The notes: a model not told the origin generated them from the sequence alone. Numbered from the stretch's first letter, positions 23,038 to 34,160 are shown. The stretch: DNA of 64,000 nt from Isoetes taiwanensis (GCA_021234155.1 JAJEKV010000060.1:5914323-5978322), one strand, 5' to 3'. Numbers and translations: made by a program.

Positions 23038-23475
23038 CATGGAAACCCTTCCTCCTGTGGAAACCCTTCCCAATTTCCATCATGCAAGGAAACCCGGAAG
23101 GGTTTCCATGACGTGCGCTCGATGGACGTGCGCCTTAATGTCGGGCGTCCGTGTGGAAAGGCGTGAGCCATAAAGGCTCACGTGCGTAAATATTTAAAAA
23201 AAAAATAATTTTGGGGAAACCCTTCCAAACTTTCCATGGAAACCCTCCCCTTCCAATATGGAAACCCTTCCGCTTTCCATGGAAACCCTTCCTCGTTTTA
23301 TTTGGAAACCCTTCCGGGTTTTTCAATTTACCGAAAAAAGGAAGGAAGGGTTTCCGGCTTTCAATAAAACCCGGAAGGGTTTCCACTAAAACCCGGAAGG
23401 GTTTCCATGGAAAGCCGGAAGGGTTTCCATTGAAACCCGGAAGGGTTTCCATTAAAACCCGGAAGGGTTTCCGTG
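23038..23475. repeat. Right subterminal array of GGAAACCCTTCC motif
   Basis: About fourteen copies of GGAAACCCTTCC or its complement GGAAGGGTTTCC occur in both orientations, often as CCCGGAAGGGTTTCC spaced 20-25 bases apart. The left half is mainly one orientation, the right half the other. Translation gives fortuitous Lys/Gly/Phe-rich ORFs on both strands that are not genes. The array ends 37 bases before the element terminus. Confidence 0.85.
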
Positions 23476-23551
23476 GGAGCGCAACCCAAATCGGGCGTAC
23501 TTAAAACCATCGGATTTCGAAGCCTGGCCAAGAGACCATATTTTTACAAAT

Positions 23552-23765
23552 ATGGGAATTAGGGCAGTAATGCCTCCTGCTGGATTCCTTTGCACGACGG
23601 TGGAACAAAGAAGGGTGGAGGTCGAAATTGTTGAAGATGCGCGAAACCAAAGTAGCCGTTTTTGCATCGGGCTCAATGCAGGGGCATTTTTAATACAGAG
23701 GTATTTTTAGAACTTTACCTACATCTTATCCTGCAATGCGTATATTGATTAAATTTGATGTTCAG
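23552..23765 (+). other. PPR gene leader with small ORF and possible intron, unit 1
   Basis: Upstream of each PPR start is a conserved leader with a ~52-codon ORF (MGIRAVMPPAGF...), present in units 1, 2 (31378-31536) and 3 (39180, frameshifted). ...ATACAGAG|GTATTTTTAG and TGATGTTCAG|AG flank a possible 5'-UTR intron of ~60 bases. Unit 1 also has ~27 extra bases just before the start codon that units 2 and 3 lack. No product is recognised for the small ORF. Confidence 0.35.
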
Positions 23766-23880
23766 AGTTGGAGTTGGACTTGTTGCCCTTTAAAAATTTC
23801 CCTGGCACGACCTCCCATTTCTTGTTCCAGTCTATGGCTTAGGTCTATGAAACATAATCTGTTGCTGGCCATCTGTATTG

Positions 23881-25974
23881 ATGGCAAGAAATGTTTCCCA
23901 ATTTCTGCATAATATTTTGCATAAAAGCCATGGCAAAGAGTTAATACAGGCACTGAGACAATACGAGGGACCACTTCCGACGCCTGAGGTTGTTGGAAAA
24001 ACGTTGCAGAATATGAAGGCTGAAAGGTGTGATTCTGCGTTGCTTTTCTTTAAGTGGGTTGGATCAAAACCTGGGTTTTCACCCACCACCTTTTCCTATA
24101 ATTGTCTCATCCAGTTATTTGTTAAGGCCAGGAGATTTAAGGAAGCTGTTGAATGTTTTGATGAAATGTCTAAAGAAGCATGCAATGCAGATTGTCATAC
24201 GTATAACCCCGTTATTACAGCTCTCTGCAAGTTGGGAAACGTGGATCGGGCCAATACATTATTGGGTGAAATGGAAAAGATAGGATGCGCTGATGTGAAA
24301 TCGTACAGTCTAGTAATCCATGGACTCTGTAGAACAAATGAACTTCGGAAAGCTTGTCGTTTGCTGCACTTGATGGTTGCACGAGGATACCAACCAAATG
24401 TTGTTACCTACACTTATATCATGAATGGCTTTTCAAAAGCCAAAATGATGGATCAGGCTTATGCTCTTCTTAATGAGATGCATGCACGAGAATGCTCGCC
24501 AGATGTTGTCACCTACAGCTGTCTTGTAAATGGACTCTGCATAACCAACAAACTAGATGAGGCCCTCAATGTTGTGGAAGATATGATTACAAGGGGATGT
24601 CTTCCAAATGTTGTTACTTACAGTTGCCTTATAGATGGTCTTTGTAAAGCAAGCAAGATGGATAAAGCAACCGCTCTTTTTGAGGACATGGTTACAAGAG
24701 GCTGCATACCGATGTTGTCACCTACAGCTCGCTTATAAACCGGACTGTGCAAAGCCAACAAACTAGATGAGGCGCTTATTGTAGTTGAAGATATGATTAC
24801 AAGGGGATGTCTTCCAAATGTTGTTACTTACAGTTGCCTTATAGATGGTCTTTGTCAAGCAAGCAAGATGGATAAAGCAACCGCTCTTTTCGAGGACATG
24901 ATCACAAGGGGCTGCATACCAAATGTTGTCACCTACAACACGCTTATAAACGGACTCTGCAAAGCCAACAAACTAGATGAGGCGTTTAGTGTTGTTGAAG
25001 ATATGATTACAAGGGGATGTCTTCCAAATGTTGTTACTTACAATTCTCTTGTAGATGGTCTTTGTAAAGCAAGCAAGATGGATAAAGCAACCGCTCTTTT
25101 TGAGGACATGATCACAAGGGGCTGCATACCAAATGTTGTCACCTACAACTCGCTTATAAATGGACTCTGCAAAGCCAACAAACTAGATGAGGCGTTTAGT
25201 GTCGTTGAAGGTATGATTACAAGGGGATGCTTTCCAGATGTTGTCACTTACAGTTGCCTTATAGATGGTCTTTGTAAAGCAAGCAAGATGGATAAAGCAA
25301 CCGCTCTTTTTGAGGACATGACCACAAGGGGCTGCATACCAAATGTTGTCACCTACAACACGCTTATAGATGGACTCTGCAAAGCCAACAAACTAGATGA
25401 GGCGTTTAGTGTTGTTGAAGATATGATTACAAGGGGATGCTTTCCAGATGTTGTTACTTACAATTCTCTTTTAGATCGTCTTTGTAAAGCAAGCAAGATG
25501 GATGAAGCAACCGCTCTTTTTGAGGACATGACTACAAGGGGCTGCGTACCAGATGTTGTCACATACAACTCGCTTATAGATGGACTCTGCAAAGCCAACA
25601 AACTAGATAAGGCCCAAGATGTTTTTGAAGATATGATTGAAAGGGGATGCTTTCCAGATGTTGTTACTTACAGTTGCCTTATAGATGGTCTTTGTAAAGC
25701 AAGCAAGATGGATAAAGCAACCGCTGTTTTTGGGGACATGATTACAAGGGGCTGCGTTCCAGATGTTGTCACCTACAGCTCGCTTATAAATGGATTCTGC
25801 AAAGCCGACAAACTAGATGAGGCGTTTAGTGTCATTGAAGATATGATTAAAAGGGGATGTCTTCCAGATGTTGTTACTTACAGTTGCCTTATAGATGGTC
25901 TTTGTAAAGCAAGCAAGATGGATAAAGCAACCGCTGTTTTTGGGGACATGGTTACAAGAGGCGGAGGGCCTTGA
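23881..25974 (+). pseudogene. P-class PPR protein gene, copy A (unit 1), frame interrupted
   Basis: The gene encodes a ~698-residue pentatricopeptide-repeat protein; such proteins bind organellar RNA one base per motif. The start is the ATG at 23881 (MARNVSQFLHNILHK...), whose basic, Ser/Leu-rich N-terminus fits an organelle transit peptide. About 18 motifs of 35 residues follow, of the form VVTYxxLIxGLCKAxKxDxA, with no DYW or E domain, so P-class. From motif 5 on, motifs alternate as near-identical pairs (210 bp). One base is missing near 24710 and one is gained near 24740, so the frame is lost for ~30 bases and hits TAA at 24738; the rest (24793-25974) is open. The two compensating changes could be sequencing errors. 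The close-knit, self-similar array resembles restorer-of-fertility-like PPRs. Confidence 0.9.
24490..25960 (+). repeat. 210-bp higher-order PPR repeat array, copy A
   Basis: The coding sequence consists of alternating 105-bp units: one with 'aaagccaacaaactagatgagg' (KANKLDE) and one with 'gcaagcaagatggataaagc' (KASKMDK). Neighbouring pairs are nearly identical at the DNA level, showing recent expansion by unequal crossing-over or conversion. Sister arrays lie at ~32300-33760, 40100-41061 and 51851-54080. Confidence 0.9.
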
Positions 25975-26359
25975 TATTGAGGAGGTGAGATTGCTTTTAA
26001 TTAGCAATTTATCTATTGGATTGGGGAAGGTATCCAAATTAATCACATAGTATTTAAAAGGAGATTGGTATTGATTGTACTTGTTGACCTGTCATGCTTC
26101 CTTGGTTCTTTTATTGTCAGTCTTCACATTTAGGGAGTGGATTCTGAAAGCCCTAACACTTCCTTAATTCTGCTCGTATTTGAGCTTCCACTACTTTATT
26201 AACATAATGCAACATTTGGATGTTTAAATTGTAGTGCCTGCTTTCTTCTTCCTATATATTAACAGAACTGTTCAGTACAGAAATGTCTATTTAAAAAGAA
26301 ATTTGATATCTAAAGCTGAACAGAATTGTTTGTCGAATTTAGAAGCCATACGTTTGCAG

Positions 26360-26572
26360 GAATTATAGATTGCCATTGAAGCTGATGTATGTTGAAGTGC
26401 AGAGAGCCCTTGAGGAGCTTGCAGATCGTACTCATGGGGACATGCGGATGGCATTGAACCAGCTGCAGTATATGAGCCTTCATAAAAGGGTGTTGAAGTA
26501 TGATGACATTAAAGAGCATGCATTAGCAAGTGCAAAAGATGAAGATATCAGTCCATTCAGTGCTGTTGACAA
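26360..26572 (+). pseudogene. RFC1: Single exon of replication factor C large subunit, unit 1
   Basis: The 213-base segment encodes RNYRLPLKLM...ALEELADRTHGDMRMALNQ...KYDDIK...KDEDISPFSAVDK. This is the region of the clamp-loader large subunit just after its AAA+ core (family pattern GDMRxALNxLQ and KDEDISPFxAVDK). It is bordered by TTTGCAG| and AA|GTATGA, i.e. native splice acceptor and donor, so it was copied as genomic DNA rather than as cDNA. No other RFC1 exon is present. It lies 385 bases after the PPR stop. Identical copies sit in units 2 and 3. As a lone exon it cannot make a clamp loader; it might act as a trap exon. Confidence 0.85.
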
Positions 26573-26961
26573 GTATGATTTATTGAAGAGTGTTTGGTTG
26601 CCTGGTATTATCATCTCATTGGTATTATCATCTCATTTACTTTAAAAGTTTTACAACAAAAAAAGTGCCTTTGCCAGTATGAATTCACATAGCCGCATTG
26701 CTTGAAGATCTTTACTCAATAGACAGAAAGTTTTCAGAGTACTACAACGTATGCAAAACCAATTTTTTTAAGAGTCTCTTAGGTTTGACTGTTTTAACCA
26801 TGGTGCAAGTGAAAATTCTATTCCTGTCGTTCCTTCCTTTATTCTCTAGGAAAATGGAGATTTCTATTTGTTGTATATAATAGTAATTTATAAAAGTAAA
26901 TACATGGGGACATGGAAAGAAAGAAGTTACATATATCAGTTGCCACCAGCTGCACAAGTCA

Positions 26962-28517
26962 TTGTTCCTGCTGAAAGTACTCACTCTTCGAAGGTCTCAA
27001 AAGTTAGCTGTTACTCCTCCACTTGACTATACTCTTTATGGCAATTATGCTTTAATGGCTGCTTTTCAAGAAAATTATGATCCGCAGCACTATAAACAAG
27101 CTGTTAAGGATACACATTGGCAGCAAGCCATGCAGGATGAGTATTCTATGCTCATGAAGCAAGATACTTGGACTTTGGTTCCCAGGCCTGTTAACCACAA
27201 TGTAATAGGAAACAAGTGGGTGTATAAAGAAAGTTTAAGTTTTATGGTTCTTTGGCAAAGCATAAGACACGTCTTTGCTCATGTCGTATGGATATGATTA
27301 GGACTATTCGAGCATTGGCAGCAGCTAACAGTTGGCCAGTCTATCAATTAGACTTTAAAAGTGCTTTTCTAAATAAAGATCTAAAACAAACAATTTATAT
27401 GGACTGCCTCTGGGTTTTATTGAAGCAGGAAAAAAGCAGCTTGTCTGTAAGCTTCAATGAAGTTTATATGGCTTAAAACAAGGCCCAAGAGGTTGGCATG
27501 AGAAGATAAATGATTTTCTTCTACATTGGATTTTTAGGTCAAGGGCAGAATCAAGTCTGTATTATAAAATGGCAAAAGCAGCAGCTAATTGCATTTTGGT
27601 TCTTTTGATGATAATGTTGTTATAACAGGAGATAGGGGATGCTCACGATCTTATAGCTAATGTCAAGGAAAAACTAAAAAGCAGCTTCGAAATCACTGAT
27701 TTAGGCTTGCTACACTTCTTTTTGGGAGTGAAGGTATGGCAAAATTTTACTTACATCCCTCTCACTCAAATAAAGTATGTCAAAGATCTCTAAGAGATTT
27801 TGAATGGAGGATTGTAAACGAAGCTCACCCGATGAACAAGGCAATAAACTTACCTTGGACACTGCTGGACGCTCTCTAAGTTATCTCACAATCACAAGTC
27901 CAGATATTGCTTTTTCAGTCGGGCAAGTCAGTAGATTTACGAAGACACCTCAGCAATCTCATTGTCTTGCTGCTAAGCGAATCCTATTTTATCTCAAAGG
28001 TACCATGTGAAAGGTATTGCCTATCATAAACAAGAAAGTCCAACAATAGCTTTCTACACAGATGCTGACCATCAGCTACTGATCTTGAAATGAGAAGATC
28101 CACAACAGGTTTTCTTTCAATGTTTGAAACTAGTGTTATTACCTGGGCATCAAGAAAACAGAAAATAGTAAGTCTGAGTACTACTGAAGCTGAACTAAAG
28201 GCTCTCTCTGCTGGAACACTGGGAATGATGTGGCTACTTCATTTGCTTCAAGACTTACAACTTCCTATTAGTACCTCAGTTAATATTCAGGTTGGTAACT
28301 CAAGGGGCTATTGATCTTGTCAAAGATTACAAATATCATCCTCCAACCGAGCATTTTGATCTGCAAGTATGTTTCGTGAGAGAACAATTGCAGAATAAGG
28401 TTTTACTTGCAACACTCTTAAGCAACTTTAAGCAACTAGCTAATTGGTTTCACAAAGCCTCTTGCAGGCTCATCTTTCAAGAAGACAAAGCAGCTTCTGG
28501 GAGTGAAGATCTTGCAG
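26962..28517 (+). pseudogene. Ty1/copia pol remnant (RT and RNase H), unit 1
   Basis: Fragments in several frames follow the order of copia pol: the RT start (QQAMQDEYSMLMKQDTWTLV, NVIGNKWVYK), an RT segment (MDMIRTIRALAAANSWPVYQ, LDFKSAFLN), FEITDLGLLHFFLG, SYLTITSPDIAFSVGQ, and RNase H (RRSTTGFLSMF...STTEAELKAL). The end corresponds to the FxKPL...LLGVKILQ terminus at the unit border. Gag, protease and integrase are missing. The YVDD active site is reduced to a DD-containing remnant, and a stretch between 'KHKTRL' and 'VARMD' is deleted in all copies. All three units share these lesions, so the element was dead before the triplication. Confidence 0.87.
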
Positions 28518-29735
28518 CTTTATCAGATTTGATCTCTCCTCCTACACATGCCAAGCAAGAAAATATCTGGCATAATTTGGAGAGACCCGTTGGAAATGAT
28601 GGTAAAGATTTAGAATGTGATCTCTCAGACTATAGTTTGGTGACAATCGATGATCAAATAATTGTCGCTCTGACGAGTAACTATCAGTGCACAGCTACCA
28701 CTCCAGAGGTAGTGGGTTCAAGTCCCGTTCAGACCCTTAAATGTGACAGTCACACTGAAAGAAGGATTGTGTGCCCTTGTAGGTATGTCTTGCACTAATG
28801 TAAAGAAAATGACTTAGTGGGAGAAACCATGGAATTTGGAGGATTTTTTTTACAAGGATTACTTCAAGCAAATGCGGATCGATACTTTTGAAGATGAGAG
28901 TGATATTATCAATGAAGAGGCCATTGATGATATGTGCATAAATTGAAAGAGCGGATGATATAGCTTGTTCAAAGTTATTAATGCAACATGTATTTGATGA
29001 TATGCTAGATGAACAGAACTTGGAAAGAATACTAAAGTTGATAGGAATGTAGCGGATGGATGGTAAGATGATTTACAAAGCAACTTTAGTAAGCCACTTG
29101 AATGGCAGCCCTTGGCTTTTAAAGGATAGGTTGATCAAGATGAAGGCCCGAGTGTAAGAAATTATTGGCACTAAGTTAGATGCTATGACCACACTTGGGA
29201 TTGGATCTGATTGCTCGTTCTATTTTGAACTTGAAGTGCAATTTTATGTTATCATACATGAAAGGCAATGGTAGGAAGCAGAAGAAATAGGACCTGAATG
29301 AGATGAGAGTTGTTTGGTATGTCGGGGAGAGTTTTGAGTATGAGAGGAAAAGTAGGCAAGTCATGGAGAGAAAGTAGAGAGCCGATTGATTTAAACAATT
29401 GATCGACATGTCCTATGGAGATAAACCTTGCACGGTACAATTTTCACGAGGATCACGGACAACAAGCTTGAATGGTTTACTTATGATTTATCCATTAGGC
29501 GCCTTATTTCACTTGATTCAACAATTTTTCTAGCATGCTTAACCTATGGCGCACAAAAAGCGAATAGTTATAGTTTAGAGATGGAAGATAAAATGCTTTT
29601 TGATAACTTTGTGGCCGATCAAATGAGAGGTTTTATACATTGATTCTCTTAATTTCATTTTTCTTTTTGCTATCAATTTAACTTGATGTGTTGCTCTATT
29701 TTTTGCAGGTGACAAAGGGAAGAAGGTTACTTAAT
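28518..29735 (+). pseudogene. Unrecognised gene remnant, R part of unit 2
   Basis: This is the counterpart of 14069-15284. The first piece (ALSDLISPPTHAKQEN...) is open and is fused in frame to the copia terminus of unit 1 across the junction, giving a chimeric 168-aa ORF at 28292-28798. Downstream pieces carry more stops and indels than in unit 1; several differences at 28.87-29.56 kb sit on CAG/CTG words. No family recognised. Confidence 0.4.
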
Positions 29736-30237
29736 CTTTGGCCAAATGATAAAAATAGCTTTGGATTATGCTATATTGGGCATGCATTGTTTATTCCTTT
29801 AAACATGACTTTTGGATGTCATATTCTCTCTAGAAACTATACTTTTGAGTAAATCAATTGAAGCATTTAATTAGCTAAGCCTAATATTTGAGATGGATTA
29901 GGAAACATGATTTAGTCTTAAATATTGAGCAAATACTATTCCTTGATTCAATTTCACATTTAATTTTTGGTAACTATATATTAAAAAGAAAAAAGGGAAG
30001 GGGACAAGCTACGTTACATACTGGGGGTATATGAAAATCTTATTCAAATAATGTCGTGTAGGAGTGGTTTTTATTTACAATTAAATGGGGTATAAACTCA
30101 GGAGGGGTATCGACATAGCAAAGTTTAAACATCGTATGCCAGGGGTTTTTATTTTTGTAAATGCCATATGCAGGGGTTTTTTTGTCACCCTATACGTGCA
30201 GGTGTCATATCCCTTATCAAGAAGGTGGATCCACCAG

Positions 30238-30370
30238 GAATGTTCTAGAAAGTTCATGAGTCTTCTATAACCTTTCAAAAAATTCCAGAACCTTCTAGTC
30301 AGCTCCAGAAGGTTCTAGAACATAGAACCTTTTAAAATAATTCAAAAAGTTGAAAAATCTTCTAGAAAGT
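30238..30370. promoter_or_regulatory. Heat-shock-element-like cluster, unit 2
   Basis: GAAtgTTCtaGAA at 30238-30250 and GAAggTTCtaGAA at 30308-30320 are conserved exactly as in unit 1. They lie ~1.36-1.45 kb upstream of the PPR start at 31683. Additional TTCTAGAA palindromes flank them. Confidence 0.5.
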
Positions 30371-30870
30371 TGTAACACGAATCTAAGGCAATCTCATAAA
30401 ACACAAGTGAATGTATAAAAATCTCGAGAAACTTGATAGAAAATTCTAAAATGTTCTAGGACTTTCGTAAAATTTAAAGGAATCTTATAAAATATAAGGG
30501 AATCTACGAAAATCTAAAATAATCTTGAAGCCTTAGAGAATCTAAGGGAATCTCACAAAATCTAAATCAATTTAAGGAATTCTCATATAATCTAATGGAA
30601 TCCTGGAGAACCTAGAGAAATCTTCATAGAATATAAGGGGATTGCATGAAATGTAACAGAATCTAAAGCAGTCTCATAAAATCTAGGCAAATCTAAGGGT
30701 ATCCATAGGAATCTCATAGAAATTGAGGGGAATCTAAGGACATATTTATAAGATCATAGACAATTTAGGGGAATCTTAATAGAATCTAAGAAAAACTCAT
30801 AGAATTTAAGGAAATCTAAGAAAATGTAAGGGAATCTCGTAAAATCTAAGGTAATGTAGAGGAACAATAA
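30371..30870. repeat. Degenerate short-period repeat, unit 2
   Basis: Same AATCTAA/GGAATCT array as at 16861-17350, differing by scattered substitutions. It is followed by AT-rich spacer with a (TA)n tract at ~31093-31112 that is longer than in unit 1. Confidence 0.75.
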
Positions 30871-31682
30871 AAAGTTTTTGGACCTTGCAAATGGTAAAAT
30901 AATAATGTTATAGAATGTTGTTGATGCTCATATTTTTTTTAATAGAATGATTTAAGATGTTCTAGATGCTAGGATAAGCACCTCAATCTAGAAATAAAAA
31001 TTGTTTTAGAAATGTTGCAAAAAATCTAAAATAGATTATTTTGGAATGTGCATCACAGAAACATATGCATCGTAGGACGTATTAAATAACTTGTATATAT
31101 ATATATATATATGAGTACATACAGTGATCTGCAATAGGCCCCGTATAATGTAAATTGTCTTCGTAATTTTAGAGAAGCAAGACATCGAAAAACAGGGGGT
31201 TAGTCTCCTCAATTTCCGATCACAATCCTTATTTTCCAGTTCAAGTTTTTACTTGCCGACAAAAAAATTAGGTTTCCTTCAAAATCCGACAATAATCATT
31301 TGTTTATATTCAAAAGCGCATATCTTGTTACAGCTATTGGAGATTTCGAAGCCTGGCCAAACCATATTTTTACAAATATGGGAATTAGGGCAGTAATGCC
31401 TCCTGCTGGATTCCTTTGCACGACGGTGGAACAAAGAAGGGTGGAGGTCGAAATTGTTGAAGATGCGCGAAACCAAAGTAGCCGTTTTTGCATCGGGCTC
31501 AATGCAGGGGCATTTTTAATACAGAGGTATTTTTAGAACTTTACCTACATCTTATCCTGCAATGCGTATATTGATTAAATTTGATGTTCAGAGTTGGAGT
31601 TGGACTTGTTGCCCTTTAAAAATTTCCCTGGCACGACCTCCCATTTCTTGTTCCAGTCTATGGCTTAGGGCCATCTGTATTG

Positions 31683-33775
31683 ATGGCAAGAAATGTTTCC
31701 CAATTTCTGCATAATATTTTGCATAAAAGCCATGGCAAAGAGTTAATACAGGCACTGAGACAATACGAGGGACCACTTCCGACGCCTGAGGTTGTTGGAA
31801 AAACGTTGCAGAATATGAAGGCTGAAAGGTGTGATTCTGCGTTGCTTTTCTTTAAGTGGGTTGGATCAAAACCTGGGTTTTCACCCACCACCTTTTCCTA
31901 TAATTGTCTCATCCAGTTATTTGTTAAGGCCAGGAGATTTAAGGAAGCTGTTGAATGTTTTGATGAAATGTCTAAAGAAGCATGCAATGCAGATTGTCAT
32001 ACGTATAACCCCGTTATTACAGCTCTCTGCAAGTTGGGAAACGTGGATCGGGCCAATACATTATTGGGTGAAATGGAAAAGATAGGATGCGCTGATGTGA
32101 AATCGTACAGTCTAGTAATCCATGGACTCTGTAGAACAAATGAACTTCGGAAAGCTTGTCGTTTGCTGCACTTGATGGTTGCACGAGGATACCAACCAAA
32201 TGTTGTTACCTACACTTATATCATGAATGGCTTTTCAAAAGCCAAAATGATGGATCAGGCTTATGCTCTTCTTAATGAGATGCATGCACGAGAATGCTCG
32301 CCAGATGTTGTCACCTACAGCTGTCTTGTAAATGGACTCTGCATAACCAACAAACTAGATGAGGCCCTCAATGTTGTGGAAGATATGATTACAAGGGGAT
32401 GTCTTCCAAATGTTGTTACTTACAGTTGCCTTATAGATGGTCTTTGTAAAGCAAGCAAGATGGATAAAGCAACCGCTCTTTTTGAGGACATGGTTACAAG
32501 AGGCTGCATACCCGATGTTGTCACCTACAGCTCGCTTATAAACGGACTGTGCAAAGCCAACAAACTAGATGAGGCGTTTAGTGTCGTTGAAGATATGATT
32601 ACAAGGGGATGTCTTCCAAATGTTGTTACTTACAGTTGCCTTATAGATGGTCTTTGTCAAGCAAGCAAGATGGATAAAGCAACCGCTCTTTTAGAGGACA
32701 TGATCACAAGGGGCTGCATACCAAATGTTGTCACCTACAACACGCTTATAAACGGACTCTGCAAAGCCAACAAACTAGATGAGGCGTTTAGTGTTGTTGA
32801 AGATATGATTACAAGGGGATGTCTTCCAAATGTTGTTACTTACAATTCTCTTGTAGATGGTCTTTGTAAAGCAAGCAAGATGGATAAAGCAACCGCTCTT
32901 TTTGAGGACATGATCACAAGGGGCTGCATACCCAATGTTGTCACCTTCAACTCGCTTATAAACGGACTCTGCAAAGCCAACAAACTAGATGAGGCGTTTA
33001 GTGTCGTTGAAGGTATGATTACAAGGGGATGCTTTCCAGATGTTGTCACTTACAGTTGCCTTATAGATGGTCTTTGTAAAGCAAGCAAGATGGATAAAAC
33101 AACCGCTTTTTTGAGGACATGATCACAAGGGGCTGCATACCAAATGTTGTCACCTACAACACGCTTATATATGGACTCTGCAAAGCCAACAAACTAGATG
33201 AGGCGTTTAGTGTTGTTGAAGATATGATTACAAGGGGATGCTTTCCAGATGTTGTTACTTACAATTCTCTTGTAGATCGTCTTTGTAAAGCAAGCAAGAT
33301 GGATGAAGCAACCGCTCTTTTTGAGGACATGACTACAAGGGGCTGCGTACCAGATGTTGTCACATACAACTCGCTTATAGATGGACTCTGCAAAGCCAAC
33401 AAACTAGATAAGGCCCAAGATGTTTTTGAAGATATGATTGAAAGGGGATGCTTTCCAGATGTTGTTACTTACAGTTGCCTTATAGATGGTCTTTGTAAAG
33501 CAAGCAAGATGGATAAAGCAACCGCTGTTTTTGGGGACATGATTACAAGGGGCTGCGTTCCAGATGTTGTCACATATAGCTGTCTTATAGATGGATTCTG
33601 CAAAGCCGACAAACTAGATGAGGCCCACGATGTTTTTGAAGATATGATTAAAAGGGGATGTCTTCCAGATGTTGTTACTTACAGTTGCCTTATAGATGGT
33701 CTTTGTAAAGCAAGCAAGATGGATAAAGCAACCGCTGTTTTTGGGGACATGGTTACAAGAGGCGGAGGGCCTTGA
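31683..33775 (+). pseudogene. P-class PPR protein gene, copy B (unit 2), one frameshift
   Basis: Same gene as copy A: ATG at 31683, 18 motifs, stop after ...TRGGGP at 33775. The frame is open for 480 codons to motif 12, where one base is missing near 33108 (CTTTTTTGAGG against CTCTTTTTGAGG), giving a premature TGA. The remaining 218 codons (33119-33775) are open in the shifted frame. Position 5/35 residues of motifs 1-17 read ND, ND, SN, TD, SN, SD, SN, SN, NN, NN, ND, SN, ND, ND, ND, SD, SD, the same as copy A outside the frameshift. If the missing base is a sequencing error, this would be an intact ~698-residue protein. Confidence 0.9.
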
Positions 33776-34160
33776 TATTGAGGAGGTGAGATTGCTTTTA
33801 ATTAGCAATTTATCTATTGGATTGGGGAAGGTATCCAAATTAATCACATAGTATTTAAAAGGAGATTGGTATTGATTGTACTTGTTGACCTGTCATGCTT
33901 CCTTGGTTCTTTTATTGTCAGTCTTCACATTTAGGGAGTGGATTCTGAAAGCCCTAACACTTCCTTAATTCTGCTCGTATTTGAGCTTCCACTACTTTAT
34001 TAACATAATGCAACATTTGGATGTTTAAATTGTAGTGCCTGCTTTCTTCTTCCTATATATTAACAGAACTGTTCAGTACAGAAATGTCTATTTAAAAAGA
34101 AATTTGATATCTAAAGCTGAACAGAATTGTTTGTCGAATTTAGAAGCCATACGTTTGCAG

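Larger units (their letters stand above)
17850..23512 (+). mobile_element. 5.66-kb DNA element with 9-bp target duplication (Mutator-like candidate)
   Basis: The segment is flanked by GATTTCGAA at 17841-17849 and 23513-23521. Units 2 and 3 have the uninterrupted site (31342-31350; 39140 with changes), which proves an insertion with a 9-bp duplication, typical of Mutator-like elements. The ends (CGCTCACACTATC... and ...TTAAAACCATCG) lack a long terminal inverted repeat. Inside each end a CCCGATT(T/G)GGGTT stretch and arrays of GGAAACCCTTCCGG face each other in inverted orientation. It carries an unrecognised spliced gene at ~21.4-22.7 kb. No transposase motif I know is visible, so assignment to Mutator rests on the duplication size. 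Confidence 0.85.
14069..28517 (+). repeat. Tandem unit 1 (about 7.83 kb without later insertions)
   Basis: The unit begins at CTTTATCAGATTTG and ends at ...GAAGATCTTGCAG, where unit 2 starts with the same CTTTATCAG. Its left junction is ...GAATTTGAAG|CTTTATCAG, different from the internal junctions, so this is the array edge. Contents in order: R part (unrecognised gene remnant, heat-shock-element-like cluster, short-period repeat) and L part (PPR gene, RFC1 exon, copia remnant). A hAT element (935 bp) and a 5663-bp element were inserted later. Removing them with their target duplications leaves about 7834 bp. Confidence 0.92.

Noticed and set aside
23135-23504. Lys/Gly/Phe-rich ORFs on both strands
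   Set aside because: They arise from the GGAAACCCTTCC subterminal array and mirror each other on opposite strands.
24490-25960. CRISPR-like or satellite array
   Set aside because: The 105/210-bp periodicity is the coding sequence of PPR motifs, with no unique spacers.
23832-26046. Antisense ORFs over the PPR genes
   Set aside because: They are shadows of the repetitive sense frame, repeated in each unit with no motif of their own.
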